Of a stretch of DNA of 64,000 bases, positions 40,419-50,698 are shown one piece after another. Every line of letters begins with the position of its first letter. Positions within the stretch are counted from its first letter, which is position 1. The notes beneath the pieces are model-generated. The model was not told the DNA's origin and searched no databases. It was given only the letters and a program-made list of their open reading frames with translations. The stretch is from positions 62,001-126,000 of the forward strand of contig OZ037859.1 of the NCBI GenBank assembly GCA_964035575.1, written 5' to 3'. The position numbers and the translations under genes were made by a program. This DNA comes from Rhynchopus sp. YZ270_cl-10. Lineage: Eukaryota; Euglenozoa; Diplonemea; Diplonemida; Diplonemidae.

Positions 40419-43375
40419 TTACTCAAATCTGCCATTGCTGTCGTCGAAGACATTTCGGATGATGTCAAGCCGCTCTGCTCCGAGGTGTGGCCGTGCCTGT
40501 GCCTCCCCGTGTGTTTCCTCTAGGCGCACAACCTCGTCACATGTGTGGCACTGGATGGTGGTCTCGTGGACGACTTTGTTGAAGGCACGCCCAAGGTCTC
40601 CTGCCTGCAGGGGCTCCACGGGGCTGGCGGACCTGACTGCACCTACGTACTCTGCGTCGCCGTGCTTGGGGTCGGGTGTCCAGCATACGCTCACGGGGAA
40701 GAGCGAAAAGCTGCTGAACTCGGGCATCGACACGTCGTGCACAACACTGTTCGGCTCCGGCAAAAAGAACTGCTGTGCCCACGCCTTGTAGTAGCGCTTC
40801 CCCAGACCCCACCCGCAGAGGTGGAACGGGTGCGCGAAGGGCTTGTCCACCATGAACATGTTCCCCACGGCGCGCACGCTGTGCTGTGCTTCGCGCCAGA
40901 GGCTCTCAATCAGGTCAACCCTTGTGTCACGTTCGTAGTCAAGCAGGTGGGTTCCGTAGGTGGCGGTGGACCACTGTGATGGGTGTTTTGGATATAGAGT
41001 GGTGTGTGGTGACGAAACAAAAAGGGGAAACAGTCTTCTGGTAATCGTTGATAGCGTCGAGTGTGAAAATACTAGTATTATTTCTTCTAGTCTACCCCTA
41101 CAGAGCAAAGCTCCTCTTACAGCTGTGCTGTGCTGTGGTGCATACCTGCAGGCTCTGTGCATAGTTCTTGCAGTGGCTCGCACCGCATCGCTCAATGAGC
41201 TCTGCCATCCCACTTGACCCAAGCCTGTCCGGCAGCAGCCCCCAGTGGAAGTGCGTGCCGCCCAGGTTCCGCACCTCCTCCAGACGCAGACACACCTGCG
41301 GGTCTGCGAGCGTTGTCTTCTCGTCGCTGGGGAGGGGCGAGATGCGGAACTGCATTTTGAGCCTTCTCTTGCGGAGGCGCAGACGTGTGATGTGCAGACG
41401 CCTGCGGAAGAGGCTTACGATTGTCTGTGTTGAAAGTTAGAGATGATGTGAATATAGCATGGGGTGGGGCCACGCAGAAGACCTGAGGGTCGTTTCTGTG
41501 GGATGTGGGATGTGGGATGTGGGGGCAGGAACATACCCCCATCAGGTTGCCTTCACGGAAGTACGCTGTGTGCAGCTGCGAGAGTGGGATTGCCTGCAGA
41601 ATGGACTCCGATGAGACGACGGCCTGCACGTCAGAGTAGTCAGTGAACATCATGATGCTGCCCACGTCGCACTGCAGCAGCTCGCCCGTGAGGAAGTAGT
41701 TGCAGTACTCGATGCGGTCTTGGCAGTGTTTCAGGTTTGCCGCAAGGAAGCCTAGGTCCTGCTTGCTGTGCCCCTCGCGCCACTTGCTCAAGGACGTCTG
41801 TCGTGGGATGCTCTCAGCACCACTCCAGATCTGCACAATCACCTTCGACTCATACGGAATGGAGAACGGCGGGTCTGCACGCGACAGCTTCAGGCACGCC
41901 TGCTTGAAGTGTGTTTCCGTGTCGTAAGACCACCCACTACTGAGCCACGCCTGCACCACACACTCAAGGGGGACGTCGTCGCTCAACATCTGCATCACAA
42001 CAGCAGCCTTCGCAATGGCGTACGTATTCGCCTCATACGCAATGATCTCAAGAACACTCGCACTGTCTGCGTACACAAACGTCGACAGGACTGGCACAGA
42101 GAGGTCGACGAAGTTGAACATGACAAGCTTCACGGTGCGGTGCACCTGCACAGTGATGCGCATTGGGGGGTAGTGCAGGAAGCTTCTGTTCTTCACAACT
42201 GCAGGTGGTGCGAGTGAGACCTCTGTGCTCCTGTCACGCACGTCGCCAAGCTTGGGTGCGGCCTTGAGCCACTCGATGCCACGCTCCGTGCAGCCGACAC
42301 GGTGCCACATGGCGTCCTCCTCGTCCTTCCAGTCGTACGTCTCGAGCGAGAAGAGGTGGAGCTTGATGTTGCGTGCCTGCAGGTATGAGTCGTACAGGAT
42401 GCGCACGCCCATCTCAAGCGTCTCCTTTCTGAAGCCAGAGCGCTCTGCCTGGAAGCGTGCCCACTCTTCGTGGAAGGGGGGCATGTCGTCGGGGCGGATG
42501 TCGTGCGGGTTCACATCTGCGTGCAGCTGCGACAGCGACGTCTCAAAGGCCTCGGGCGGTGCCTCCAGGCGCTGCCGGATGTCCTTAAGTGCGTCGCGCA
42601 CCTCTATGGAGCGTGGGTCTGCCATCATACCCTCCTCGAGCGAGTCGATCGCTGCGTCCAGGTCTGCCGACGTACCCAGCTGTGCGAGGGCACACCCCTT
42701 ACGAAGCCACCCCTTCACCCACCACGGGTTGTAGAAGACGGCCAGCTCCCCGTCCTTGAGCGCCTCACGTGCGTTGCCTTGGCGCAGGTTTGCTGCAGAG
42801 CGGTTTGCGTAGCATATAGCCATCTGCTGTGCAAACTCCTCTTCCGAAAGGGTTGCCTCTGAGCGCAGGATCTCCGTCGCGTGGTCGCACCAGCGTATGG
42901 AGAACTCGTAGTACGCCTGCTCGTAGCAGTTGTTGGAGATGCTTTTGTACGCCTCGCGGAGGGTGCGTTTGATCTCTGCGTTGTGCGGTGCCAGCTGCAA
43001 CGCAGTCTCAAGCAGCTCTGCCGCTTCCATCGGTTCGTTCATCGCAAGCAGCACTGCACCCTTCCGCAGGTAGCCTTTGTACCACCCTTTGTTCAGCTGA
43101 ATCGCGTTCTCCGAGTCTGCTGTTGCAGACGCGTATTCGCGCTGCTGCAGCTGGATCGCAGCACGCAGTGACAGCAGCGACGCGAGCTCCGCCTGCAGCG
43201 CTTTGATGCACTTCGTTGTATGCTCCGTCGCCTCTTCGTAGCTACCCTTCGCGAAGGCACGCTGCCCCATGCGTTCCAGCTTCCGTAGGGTTTCCAAGCT
43301 CAACCGCCCACCACGGGGCGACCCTGGCGGGGAACGACCCCGGTCGTCCATGGAAGGAGCGTATGAACGTGGCAT
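40419..43375 (-). CDS. TPR-repeat protein with unknown C-terminal domain, three exons
   Basis: Exons 41537-43375, 41146-41424 and 40419-40973 encode about 890 residues. Residues 25-150 and 150-270 form TPR units (ASLLSLRAAIQLQQREYASA; MAICYANRSAANLRQGNARE; GWLRKGCALAQLG). The remainder is globular, with YCNYFLTGELLQCDVGSIMM near 555 and HPFHLCGWGLGKRYYKAW in exon 3. A CHTCDEVVRLEE stretch near the C-terminus could bind zinc only if paired elsewhere. TPR arrays usually bind partner proteins such as HSP90; the C-terminal domain looks conserved but I cannot name it. Introns are 112 and 172 bases with GTATGT and GTATGC donors and CACAG acceptors, all phase 0. Confidence 0.85.
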
Positions 43376-44079
43376 GTATGTTGCCTAAGGGTGGTGTGGC
43401 GGTGTGGGTAGGGTGAGGAAGTCGGGTGTGGCAATCAAGTATGTGTGGTGTGGGGTGCGTTTGGAACTCTGGAAAAATAATTAAGTTTTGAAAGAAACAG
43501 AATGAACGGGCCTCACATACACGTTGTGTGTGGGTGTTTTCATAGATGCGAGGATGAGGCTCCTCACACCGAAGCGTTGACCTCGGCACAAATTGGGAGG
43601 AGGGTGTGGGGGTTTGTGGCGGTGGCATCGCCTGTGAGGTAGGCAGGTTCTGTGCACTGCTAGGATGCTTGCAGCATTTGAGAGTCAGAGGAGAGTATTG
43701 TCGCACACCAGCATTTGAAAAAAAATATAATTGTTGCCGTGGGAAAGAAAGCTGGCACAATAAACCCTCTTGACACAGTGGTGATGGGAAAGCCTTCACC
43801 CCTAAACGTATTGGATAAACAAACAAAAAGTACCAAACAAAAGGCGTCAAGATGTGACAAAAAAAGGCCCGCTTTGAGGCTCTATTCTTTTCTAGTTTGC
43901 ATCGGCAGCCTCGCCAAAGAGAAGCGTAAGGACACAGCACATCCCATCAACGCTTCTCACGAGCTCACCGCGGAACTGCTGTGAATTGTCAACAGCACAA
44001 TAAACAAGGAGGGTTTCACACTGAAACAACAAAACGACTGTTTGTAACACACGGCAGCCTCAGGCACATATGTCCCAAG
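43376..44079. other. Intergenic spacer
   Basis: 704 bases; pyrimidine-rich on the minus strand next to the TPR gene, AT-rich elsewhere. Frames in it are short and low-complexity. No repeat or gene recognised. Confidence 0.6.
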
Positions 44080-45148
44080 CTAACGTCTCCCCTCCTGAAC
44101 AAACGCAGACGCCTCGGTGCGGTCGGTGAGAGGCAGTGACGTTGGCGGGGGGTCCATCTCCGAATCAAGACTCGAGAAACACAAAGGAAGCGGATCGCTT
44201 TTGGTGGGCGATTGCGTGCCACTGGCAAGCGCTGCCTGCGCTTCCTGATCGTAGTACAGGGTGAACTCCTGCTGCTTCTGTGAAGGTAAAATGTAAACAC
44301 CGTTTTTAGAAATTTTGTGCGAGTTAGTAAAAATTATGAGAGTACCACAGATACTCAAAAGTTAAAAATTCTTGCTTTGAAAATATCTTCGTTCCCGCAA
44401 ACCCGCAAACCCGCGTTGGTATCGACGAGCTCTCCGAGGAGAAACGCGTCGAGGTTGGTGTGGAACAGCTTGTTAGCGACCCATATAATGGTCGCTTCGT
44501 CAATCAAGCCGCGGCGACGAAACAAATGACTCTCCGATAGTCTATTGAGGACATGGCACGCATAAAGAAGGAAATCTACGCTACCTGCAGTACGCAAAGG
44601 AAAAACGGTAACTGGGGACTGTGCCCGAAGAATATCTTGGAACCTATGATAGGCAGAATGATACAGAGAAGCAGCGCCAATGCGAGTGATGTATTCCTAG
44701 ACGTATCGTTCTGAACCCGCAAATTCTAAGGAGAAATATCACAAAGGACACACGTAAAAGTCAATCAAAAGAAAACAAGTGGAACACGGTGGAGTGGAAG
44801 TTGATTTACTGCCAAAAAAACACAAAATTTCTAAAATCGGTGAAAAAAAATGAGCAAAAATCACCCCTGCTGACGACATACCTGCTCCACGTCTGCCAGG
44901 AGATGGTCGCCTGCGATGGAGAACGAAACAGTATCACTCTTTGTGAAGAAGCAGCACACCACCACCACGCACACCACCAGGAGAAGCACCGATACGAAGA
45001 GAGCCACCACCGCACCCACCCAGGCTGCGTCGTCGTCGCTCGCGGGTGATGCGGTGGGGAGTATAGGCACACTAGTCCAGGGGGCCACTGTCGGCACATC
45101 CGTGAGCGCACGCAACGTGACAGTTTCGGTAACAAAGCCCTCCTGCAT
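44080..45148 (-). CDS. Small single-pass membrane protein, two or more exons
   Basis: Exon 44882-45148 (89 codons) starts MQEGFVTETVTLRALTDVPT, with a Thr/Pro/Ser-rich presumed outer part, then one strong membrane segment (VGAVVALFVSVLLLVVCVVV) and CCFFTKSD as a stop-transfer. Donor GTATGTCG and acceptor CCTTCACAG join in frame to exon 44080-44277, ending QEGRR (154 residues in total). No signal peptide is seen; either the ATG after TTGTTGTAG is the start (signal-anchor type) or an upstream exon is missed. The 604-base intron contains an unrelated frame (44355-44597) with host-unlike codons. Function unknown. Confidence 0.6.
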
Positions 45149-45669
45149 CGTTAGATCTACAACAACCTAAGCCGTGGCGTTATCGCCACCCTTTCCCCTG
45201 TGTGCCCATCTGGTCTGAGTATTGTAGTGAGTGTACAAAAAGGTCAAACGAGGACCCAAAGTGCTGGGGGAGACGTGGGAGAAGAGAGCAAATATGTGGA
45301 GACTTTTCTTTTTAACAGAAACAGGGTTTTCGCTAGGATGTGGGGTTTTAGGAATTGGGGCATCAAAAAGACCCCCAACAAAATTTGGCGGAAACCCTGA
45401 AGAAACGAAGTACGGCGAGCCTTCAAACAAAAACGCTACAACAGAAAAAACCTTAATTGTGCAGCGATGCGACTGACTCAAGCCTACATTTTATTTGTAA
45501 AAAAACGAGAAAGTTGGTAAGATGGGTCTAAGCCTCAAGCTCAGCCACCTAAAGAATGTGAAAGTTGATCGTGCAAAACATGCCTCCACGGACGGGGTTT
45601 AAATCAACTGAATCATCAAAACACCCGAACGATAACGTTTTCAGTTGTCTCCCACTGCCCTTCCTCTTC
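45149..45669. other. Intergenic spacer with hairpin unit
   Basis: 521 bases between CobQ and the small membrane protein gene. It contains a B+A hairpin unit (45511-45600). An undetected 5' exon of the membrane protein could lie here, but none is convincing. Confidence 0.5.
45511..45600 (-). repeat. B-type then A-type hairpin unit
   Basis: Minus strand: B, CCCCGTCCGTGGAGGCATG, then TTTTGCACGATCAACTTT; A, AGGTGGCTGAGCTTGAGG, then CTTAGACCCATCTTACCAAC. The outer A stem AGGTGG/CCATCT pairs with the same single mismatch seen in other copies. Confidence 0.6.
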
Positions 45670-47274
45670 CTACTGGAGCCCTCCGAAGGAGAGGAGGAGT
45701 GCCTTCCGTTCTTCGGGAAGCGCGCTGAGGAAGTGTTCTGCGAGGACGTCGTATGCGTCTGCGGTGCTGCCTTGCGCTGTGGGTGGGGGTGCTGCTCTGT
45801 TGTCCTTTTGCCAGATGAACTCGACGAAGCGGTTGGCAGCTTCACCTTCGAAGAGGCCGTGCAGGTACGTACCCACGATGGCAGCACCGTTGTGCACTGC
45901 CACGCTGCAGCCATCCATGCTGCTGTCGCTCTTGTTCAGTGCATACGGGGCGTCCACGCCAGTGTGCGTCGTGCGTCCTGTGTGTATCTCGTACCCAGTA
46001 AGCGGTGTCCCAGCAGGCAGAACAGCGTCCGCCGTCCACGTCGCCGCCACCTTCCGCAGCACCTTGTCCCCAAGCATGTGGGTCTCCGTAGGAAGCAACC
46101 CCAGCGTGCGTGTCGCCTCCTCGCTTGCCTCCCCGTCGTGCCCTTCCGTGTCGTGGATCGCGCCCCCCAGCATCTGATACCCCCCACAGATGCCCAGAAG
46201 CGTGCCCTGGGCACGCTGTGTATAGTCTATGATGTGCTGTGTCCACCCAGTGTGCTCAACCCATTTGAAGTCGCGTGTCACGCTTTTGCTGCCAGGGATG
46301 ATCACAACGGAGTAAGCGCCTAGGTCACGGGGCGTTCTCAGCCAGTCCAGCTGCACTGCGGGGTGTGCTTGGAGTGGTGAAAAGTCCGTCAAATTCGCGA
46401 TACGTGGGAGCAGAATGACAGCAACGTTGAGCTGCGCTGCGTTGTGCGAGAGCAGGGAGGGGTCAACCCGCGAGGCTGGGTGCAGTCCGTCCTCGGAGTC
46501 GAGGATGCAGCGCGAGCCGTCGCCTTTGATGTCCAAGGGGTCGAAGTGGGGGATGACACCCAGCACGGGGATGGACACTTCTGCCTCGAGCCAGGTTCTG
46601 CCGTCATCGAAGAGAGAGACGTCACCACGGAACTTGTTGATCACAATGCCTCGGATGAGTGCCCGGTCCTGGGGCGGCACCACAGCGCATGTGCCCACCA
46701 CCTGCGCAAAGACACCACCCTTCTCAATGTCGCACACAAGCACGACAGACACATCAGCTCCGTATCTCTCCGCCTCGTGCGCCGCATGGAAGTTCACGAA
46801 ATCGCGGTCCCGCAGGTTGACCTCCCCACAGCTGCCTGCACCCTCCAGCACCACAACATCGTATGTGTCGATGAGGCGCCTCAACGAGGTGAACGCCGCC
46901 TCACGCAGTGGCGACTGCTTTGCGCCACCCTTCTTCCACAGGTCGCGTGCAGCCACGTCCCCCAGGACCAATCCGTTCAACACTACCTGCGACGAACGGT
47001 CCGAAGATGGCTTCAACAGTACAGGGTTCATGTCCGTCTCTGGATCCACCCTGGCAGCAATGGCCTGAATGACCTGAGCCCGCCCCATCTCCCCGACACC
47101 ACCCTCGCTCCCACTGCGGTGCACGACCCCAGCATTATTCGACATGTTCTGTGCTTTGTACGGCGCCACCTTAAGACCTTTGTTCGCAAAGATGCGGCAC
47201 AGTGCTGTCGCAGTCGCACTCTTCCCGACATCAGAGGCACTGCCAAAGACGCAGATGACTTTCGCCTTTGCCAT
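45670..47274 (-). CDS. cobQ: Cobyric acid synthase (adenosylcobyrinate a,c-diamide amidotransferase)
   Basis: 534 residues, intronless. Bacterial CobQ/CbiP uses glutamine and ATP to amidate side chains b, d, e and g of adenosylcobyrinate a,c-diamide, giving cobyrate on the B12 route. Features: P-loop GSASDVGKS (11-19) with VAPYKAQNMSNNA after it; MNPVLLKPSSD (82-92); LEGAGSCGEVNLRDRDFVN; DIEKGGVFAQVVGT; then a class I glutaminase domain with nucleophile Cys in LLGICGGYQMLGG (about C363) and His in GTYLHGLF (about H472). Length is slightly above bacterial norms. Codon use equals the neighbours and the ATG lies about 20 bases after a pyrimidine tract ending CTCTCAG, so it is a domesticated nuclear gene. 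Eukaryotes are not known to make B12, so origin by transfer from bacteria is inferred. Confidence 0.93.
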   Translation of the reverse strand: MAKAKVICVFGSASDVGKSATATALCRIFANKGLKVAPYKAQNMSNNAGVVHRSGSEGGVGEMGRAQVIQAIAARVDPETDMNPVLLKPSSDRSSQVVLNGLVLGDVAARDLWKKGGAKQSPLREAAFTSLRRLIDTYDVVVLEGAGSCGEVNLRDRDFVNFHAAHEAERYGADVSVVLVCDIEKGGVFAQVVGTCAVVPPQDRALIRGIVINKFRGDVSLFDDGRTWLEAEVSIPVLGVIPHFDPLDIKGDGSRCILDSEDGLHPASRVDPSLLSHNAAQLNVAVILLPRIANLTDFSPLQAHPAVQLDWLRTPRDLGAYSVVIIPGSKSVTRDFKWVEHTGWTQHIIDYTQRAQGTLLGICGGYQMLGGAIHDTEGHDGEASEEATRTLGLLPTETHMLGDKVLRKVAATWTADAVLPAGTPLTGYEIHTGRTTHTGVDAPYALNKSDSSMDGCSVAVHNGAAIVGTYLHGLFEGEAANRFVEFIWQKDNRAAPPPTAQGSTADAYDVLAEHFLSALPEERKALLLSFGGLQ

Positions 47275-47328
47275 AATGTACTATTTGTTTTACCCTGAGA
47301 GATGAGGTTTGTCAAGAAGACGCCTGGT

Positions 47329-48177
47329 TCACAGCACCGTCTCCACCTCTGCGAGAAGCCTCCCAGACTCCTGCAGCTGTGCCTTCAGCACCTCCCCCAC
47401 ATCCATTGGTTTTTCCACCGCACCAAGCACCGTTGAGACACTGCTCTTCGCTGCCTGCAGGAGTATCTCTGGACACGGAGGCAGCACACCCACACCCACA
47501 TCCACAGCATCACGGCCTTGCTCCACAGCTGCACTAGGGTACTCATCTAGCAAGCCCCACAACGGGCTTGGCTCCCCTTTGCTTTGTGCGAGCCGTCTGC
47601 GGCGCTGCTGTGCAGCAAGCGAACGTGCGTTCGACGCCGACACAGTGCGTCTATACTTCCGCTGCCCGGCACGCTCCTGGCGTGGGGTGCGTGGCGGTGA
47701 GATGTGCCCGCCTTCTCCCCCCTCCCCCTCCCCCTCCCTCTCCCCCTCCTGCACACCGCCCCGCCCCGCCTCCACCCCCCTAGCTGCAACGTACTCCACC
47801 ACCGGAAGCACACCCTCCTCCACAGCACACAGCACCACCGCACTCCGATGGATTGCTTCCGAAGCCATTGTACGTATGCTTTCTGATCCATGTGTCGCAT
47901 GGGAAGGGACGCTGCGACGCAGTGCGTTGCTGTGTATTGCGTTCGAGAGGCAGGGTGGGAGGGTGCGTCGTGGTGGTGGTGGATGTGGGTCGGTACGCTG
48001 CACCGCAGGTTGCGGCATCGAGAGCTTGGAGATCTGTGCACGTGCACGTATCCAATAGTCGCGGTCAATACTCCGCAGTTCACGTGCCTCATGTTCAATT
48101 CTATCTCGTTCCATCTGCCTGCACTCCTCCTCATAGCGCAAACGGGGCAAACTCGTGTAAGGAAAAGGGGTCCCCAT
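47329..48177 (-). CDS. Hypothetical Arg/Pro/Glu-rich protein
   Basis: 282 residues. N-terminal helix with RLRYEEECRQMERDRIEHEA (charged, coiled-coil-like); a middle with VVEYVAARGVEAGRG; a Glu/Gly run (EGEREGEGEGGEGG); a basic block (AAQQRRRRLAQ); and a C-terminal helical part (LLQAAKSSVSTVLGAVEKPM). Low complexity lowers certainty, but the frame is host-like, flanked closely by CobQ (54 bases), and its leader is pyrimidine-rich. No family recognised; cytoskeletal proteins often look like this. Confidence 0.65.
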   Translation of the reverse strand: MGTPFPYTSLPRLRYEEECRQMERDRIEHEARELRSIDRDYWIRARAQISKLSMPQPAVQRTDPHPPPPRRTLPPCLSNAIHSNALRRSVPSHATHGSESIRTMASEAIHRSAVVLCAVEEGVLPVVEYVAARGVEAGRGGVQEGEREGEGEGGEGGHISPPRTPRQERAGQRKYRRTVSASNARSLAAQQRRRRLAQSKGEPSPLWGLLDEYPSAAVEQGRDAVDVGVGVLPPCPEILLQAAKSSVSTVLGAVEKPMDVGEVLKAQLQESGRLLAEVETVL

Positions 48178-49634
48178 TTCTATCGTTTTCCTTCGGAGAG
48201 TCAGCGTCGAGGGAGGGAGGGGGGCAAAGGGGGAGGAGAGAGGAAATGGAGAGAGTAAAATAGAGTGTTCATTTCCTTTATTTGTCTAGAATGTCAGTCA
48301 AGCACGCGAGAAACACAAAAAAATCCTCATTTTTTTTTTTTTTTTTTGAACCGTTTTATGGAGGACGCCCCACATTGCATGGGGGGAAGAGGGGGGGGCG
48401 AAGGAGGGGAAATATTAAGCCTGAGCTTCTCTGTAGCTTGGTCACTTCAGCACCTATTAAAAGATACCATTGTTCAAAAGGCTAATTAACAACCTAACGA
48501 TCTGATACAAACAAAGCAACGGCTTCGTTTTTTCTGCATAAACAAACACTTCTTTTTGTGTAATTTTAACAAAAAGAAATCTGTTTTATTTTTGCAAAAA
48601 AAGGTGCTCGAGAGAACAGCGAACAAAACTAAATAAACACACTTGAAAGATAGACCTGAGGAGACCCGGACACCTTAAGGGGACCGACAACCGAGGGAAA
48701 AGTTGCATGGTATGTGTCTCAAAAGGTTACCATGACAAGCAGCATAAAGAAAATCGTGAGTGGGTGGATGTGGATATGCTCGAGACACTGCCAAGGCTGC
48801 AACGTGCATGCATTGCAGAATTGCATGTCTCATACCCAAAGGAGACGCTCGTCCAAAACAGTTTGCAGGATTCCCAACAAGGAAAAAAAAAAGAGAATTT
48901 TTTTTAAACTACCCTGTCTCTGGTTCTTGTACATTTTGGGGGGGTTTTTTATAACTGAAAACAATTTCACATTCAATAAAAAATAATAATGCTGGTGACG
49001 GTGATTTGCACATTTGGTTCAGAGGGTTGCGGAACAAAAAAAAATTAATAGCTCCAGGTCAGATTCACAAAAAATAATCTGTTGGTTTCGTAGCTGCCAT
49101 AAGGGCAGTCTTTTCACTATCGTTTTTTTATTATTCAGGACACTCTGGTGGGAGGTAGTTAACAGCTTAAAAAGCCAAAAGAAAATCGGGACAGAGTGGT
49201 TTAAAATCACGCAAAATAAAAATAACGGTAACACGGAAGGACTTTGCGCCCTCCCAGTACCAACAATATAATCCGGGAGTTTCCTACTCATGCATACATA
49301 AAAATAACGCCAATGGACGCCAGAGCAGAAGAGAGCAACACAAAAATGAACAACGTTCTTTTTTTTACAGGATACGACCAAAAAAGCACCATGTCAAAAA
49401 GAGACAAGTTGTGTACCTGAAAAAAGGTTGGGGAGGTGGGAGTCAACAGACACGTCTCATCCATATTGCCGAGACAATTAGGAACACCGGTCTGACCCCT
49501 ATATTTGTAAGTGGAGGTGGGGGCATATCTGGGGGTTTTGCGTGCCTCCCTTATTTTCAAATCTTCCGTATTCCAACAGATAAACTTCCCTTTCGGGATG
49601 AGGGGGCGGCGCAGAAGGGAGACCGTTGCAAGCA
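48178..49634. other. Gene-poor spacer
   Basis: 1.46 kb, AT-rich with poly-T/A runs. It contains an A-type hairpin (48417-48450) and a possible second degenerate one near 48651. Several overlapping short frames exist on both strands; none has a host-like codon pattern. Nothing else recognised. Confidence 0.6.
48417..48450 (-). repeat. A-type hairpin element (wobble-paired)
   Basis: Plus strand CCTGAGCTTCTCTGTAGCTTGG followed by TCACTT; the inner stem CTGAGC/GCTTGG pairs using two G-U wobbles. It lies about 240 bases upstream of the 48177 start codon. Confidence 0.45.
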
Positions 49635-50698
49635 CTAGAGGTTCCTCATGTTTTCGCGTGCATCCTTCTTCACCGTGAACTGCTTGAGGACGGTGCCGTT
49701 GTAAGCAACAAAGTTTGTCGAGAGGGAGGACATGTCCTCCGCAAAGGTGTGGGTCGTGAACCCAGCGGTCTTGCTGAACCAGGTGTACTCGTGTGTGTGC
49801 TTGGAGGACTCAGGGATCACGGTGCGTGCCTCCTTCTCAAACTCTTCCGGGACGCGGACCATGCATCCAGCGCCCGTCGTCACGTAGATGCCCTCACCGT
49901 CCACCGTGTAGGTGTTCAGCTCGTGCTGGTGACCGTTGATGTACATGTGGAAGCCGTATTTCTGCAAAACGGACACAAAGTCCATAGTGTCCATTTCATG
50001 CGCCAAGTGGTGTCCAATAACAATCAACCAGTCGTCCGCAGGGACTGCCGCCATCTGTGCCTCAAACCACAGGAGCTGTGCCGTACAGTTCTGCGCAATG
50101 ATGTTCTCGTGGAACTTGCAGTCCGGGCAGTCGCCGTACTGCCCCGAGCAGGGGTCCCAGCCGGAGGGGCTGTCGGAGCGGTAGGCGTTGACGCAGGGGT
50201 TTGTGTCGAGGAAGATCATGCTCATGTACTGCCCGGGTGTGATCTCCACACGCTTGGAGTAGTACCTGGCGGGGAGGACCCAGCGGTTTGCGACAGGCGA
50301 CTTGTACTGGATCTGTGCGTCCACGCTGTACCCGTAGTCGTGGTTTCCGAGTGTGGAGTACCACGAGCGCTTCATCTCGTCGGAGGTGAAGACATTCTCG
50401 AAGTCGGTCTGGAACTGCGAGTCGTTCACGGCCTTGACACCGCAGTAGTAAAAGTTGTCCCCCACGTTCACAATGAACTGGCTGTCCAGGGCGGCAGCAG
50501 ACTTCTCGAACTGCGACGCCACAGCGAGCTCCGCTGTCTTGTGGTAGTCCCCCAGACCTGCACCACCCCAGTCTCCGATCTGCGGTGTCGGGTAAGAGTA
50601 AGGAGCAAAGGGAGGAAGGAGGACTCACATACCGACACAAAGCTGACCTCAGCCGCACTCACCACACCAGCAAGCGCCAATGCAAGAACACACCGCAT
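49635..50698 (-). CDS. Secreted purple (tartrate-resistant type) acid phosphatase, two exons
   Basis: Exons 50633-50698 and 49635-50579 encode 336 residues. Exon 1 is a signal peptide (MRCVLALALAGVVSAAEVSF). The dinuclear metal centre is complete: GDWGG (about D25), VGDNFYYCGV, LGNHDYGY, IGHHLAHE and NGHQHELN, in the order and spacing of small mammalian-type PAPs (ACP5). It should hydrolyse phosphate esters at acidic pH in lysosome-like compartments or outside the cell. GHQH replaces the usual GHDH, keeping both histidines. The 53-base intron starts GTATGTGAG and ends CACCGCAG, phase 0, and restores the GDWGG motif two codons into exon 2. The shorter frame starting within exon 2 would lack this essential motif. 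Confidence 0.93.

Noticed and set aside
47547-48134. Alternative 195-codon minus frame over the hypothetical gene next to CobQ
   Set aside because: Cys/His/Arg-rich composition and no acceptor-placed ATG; the 282-residue frame is more host-like, though certainty is moderate.
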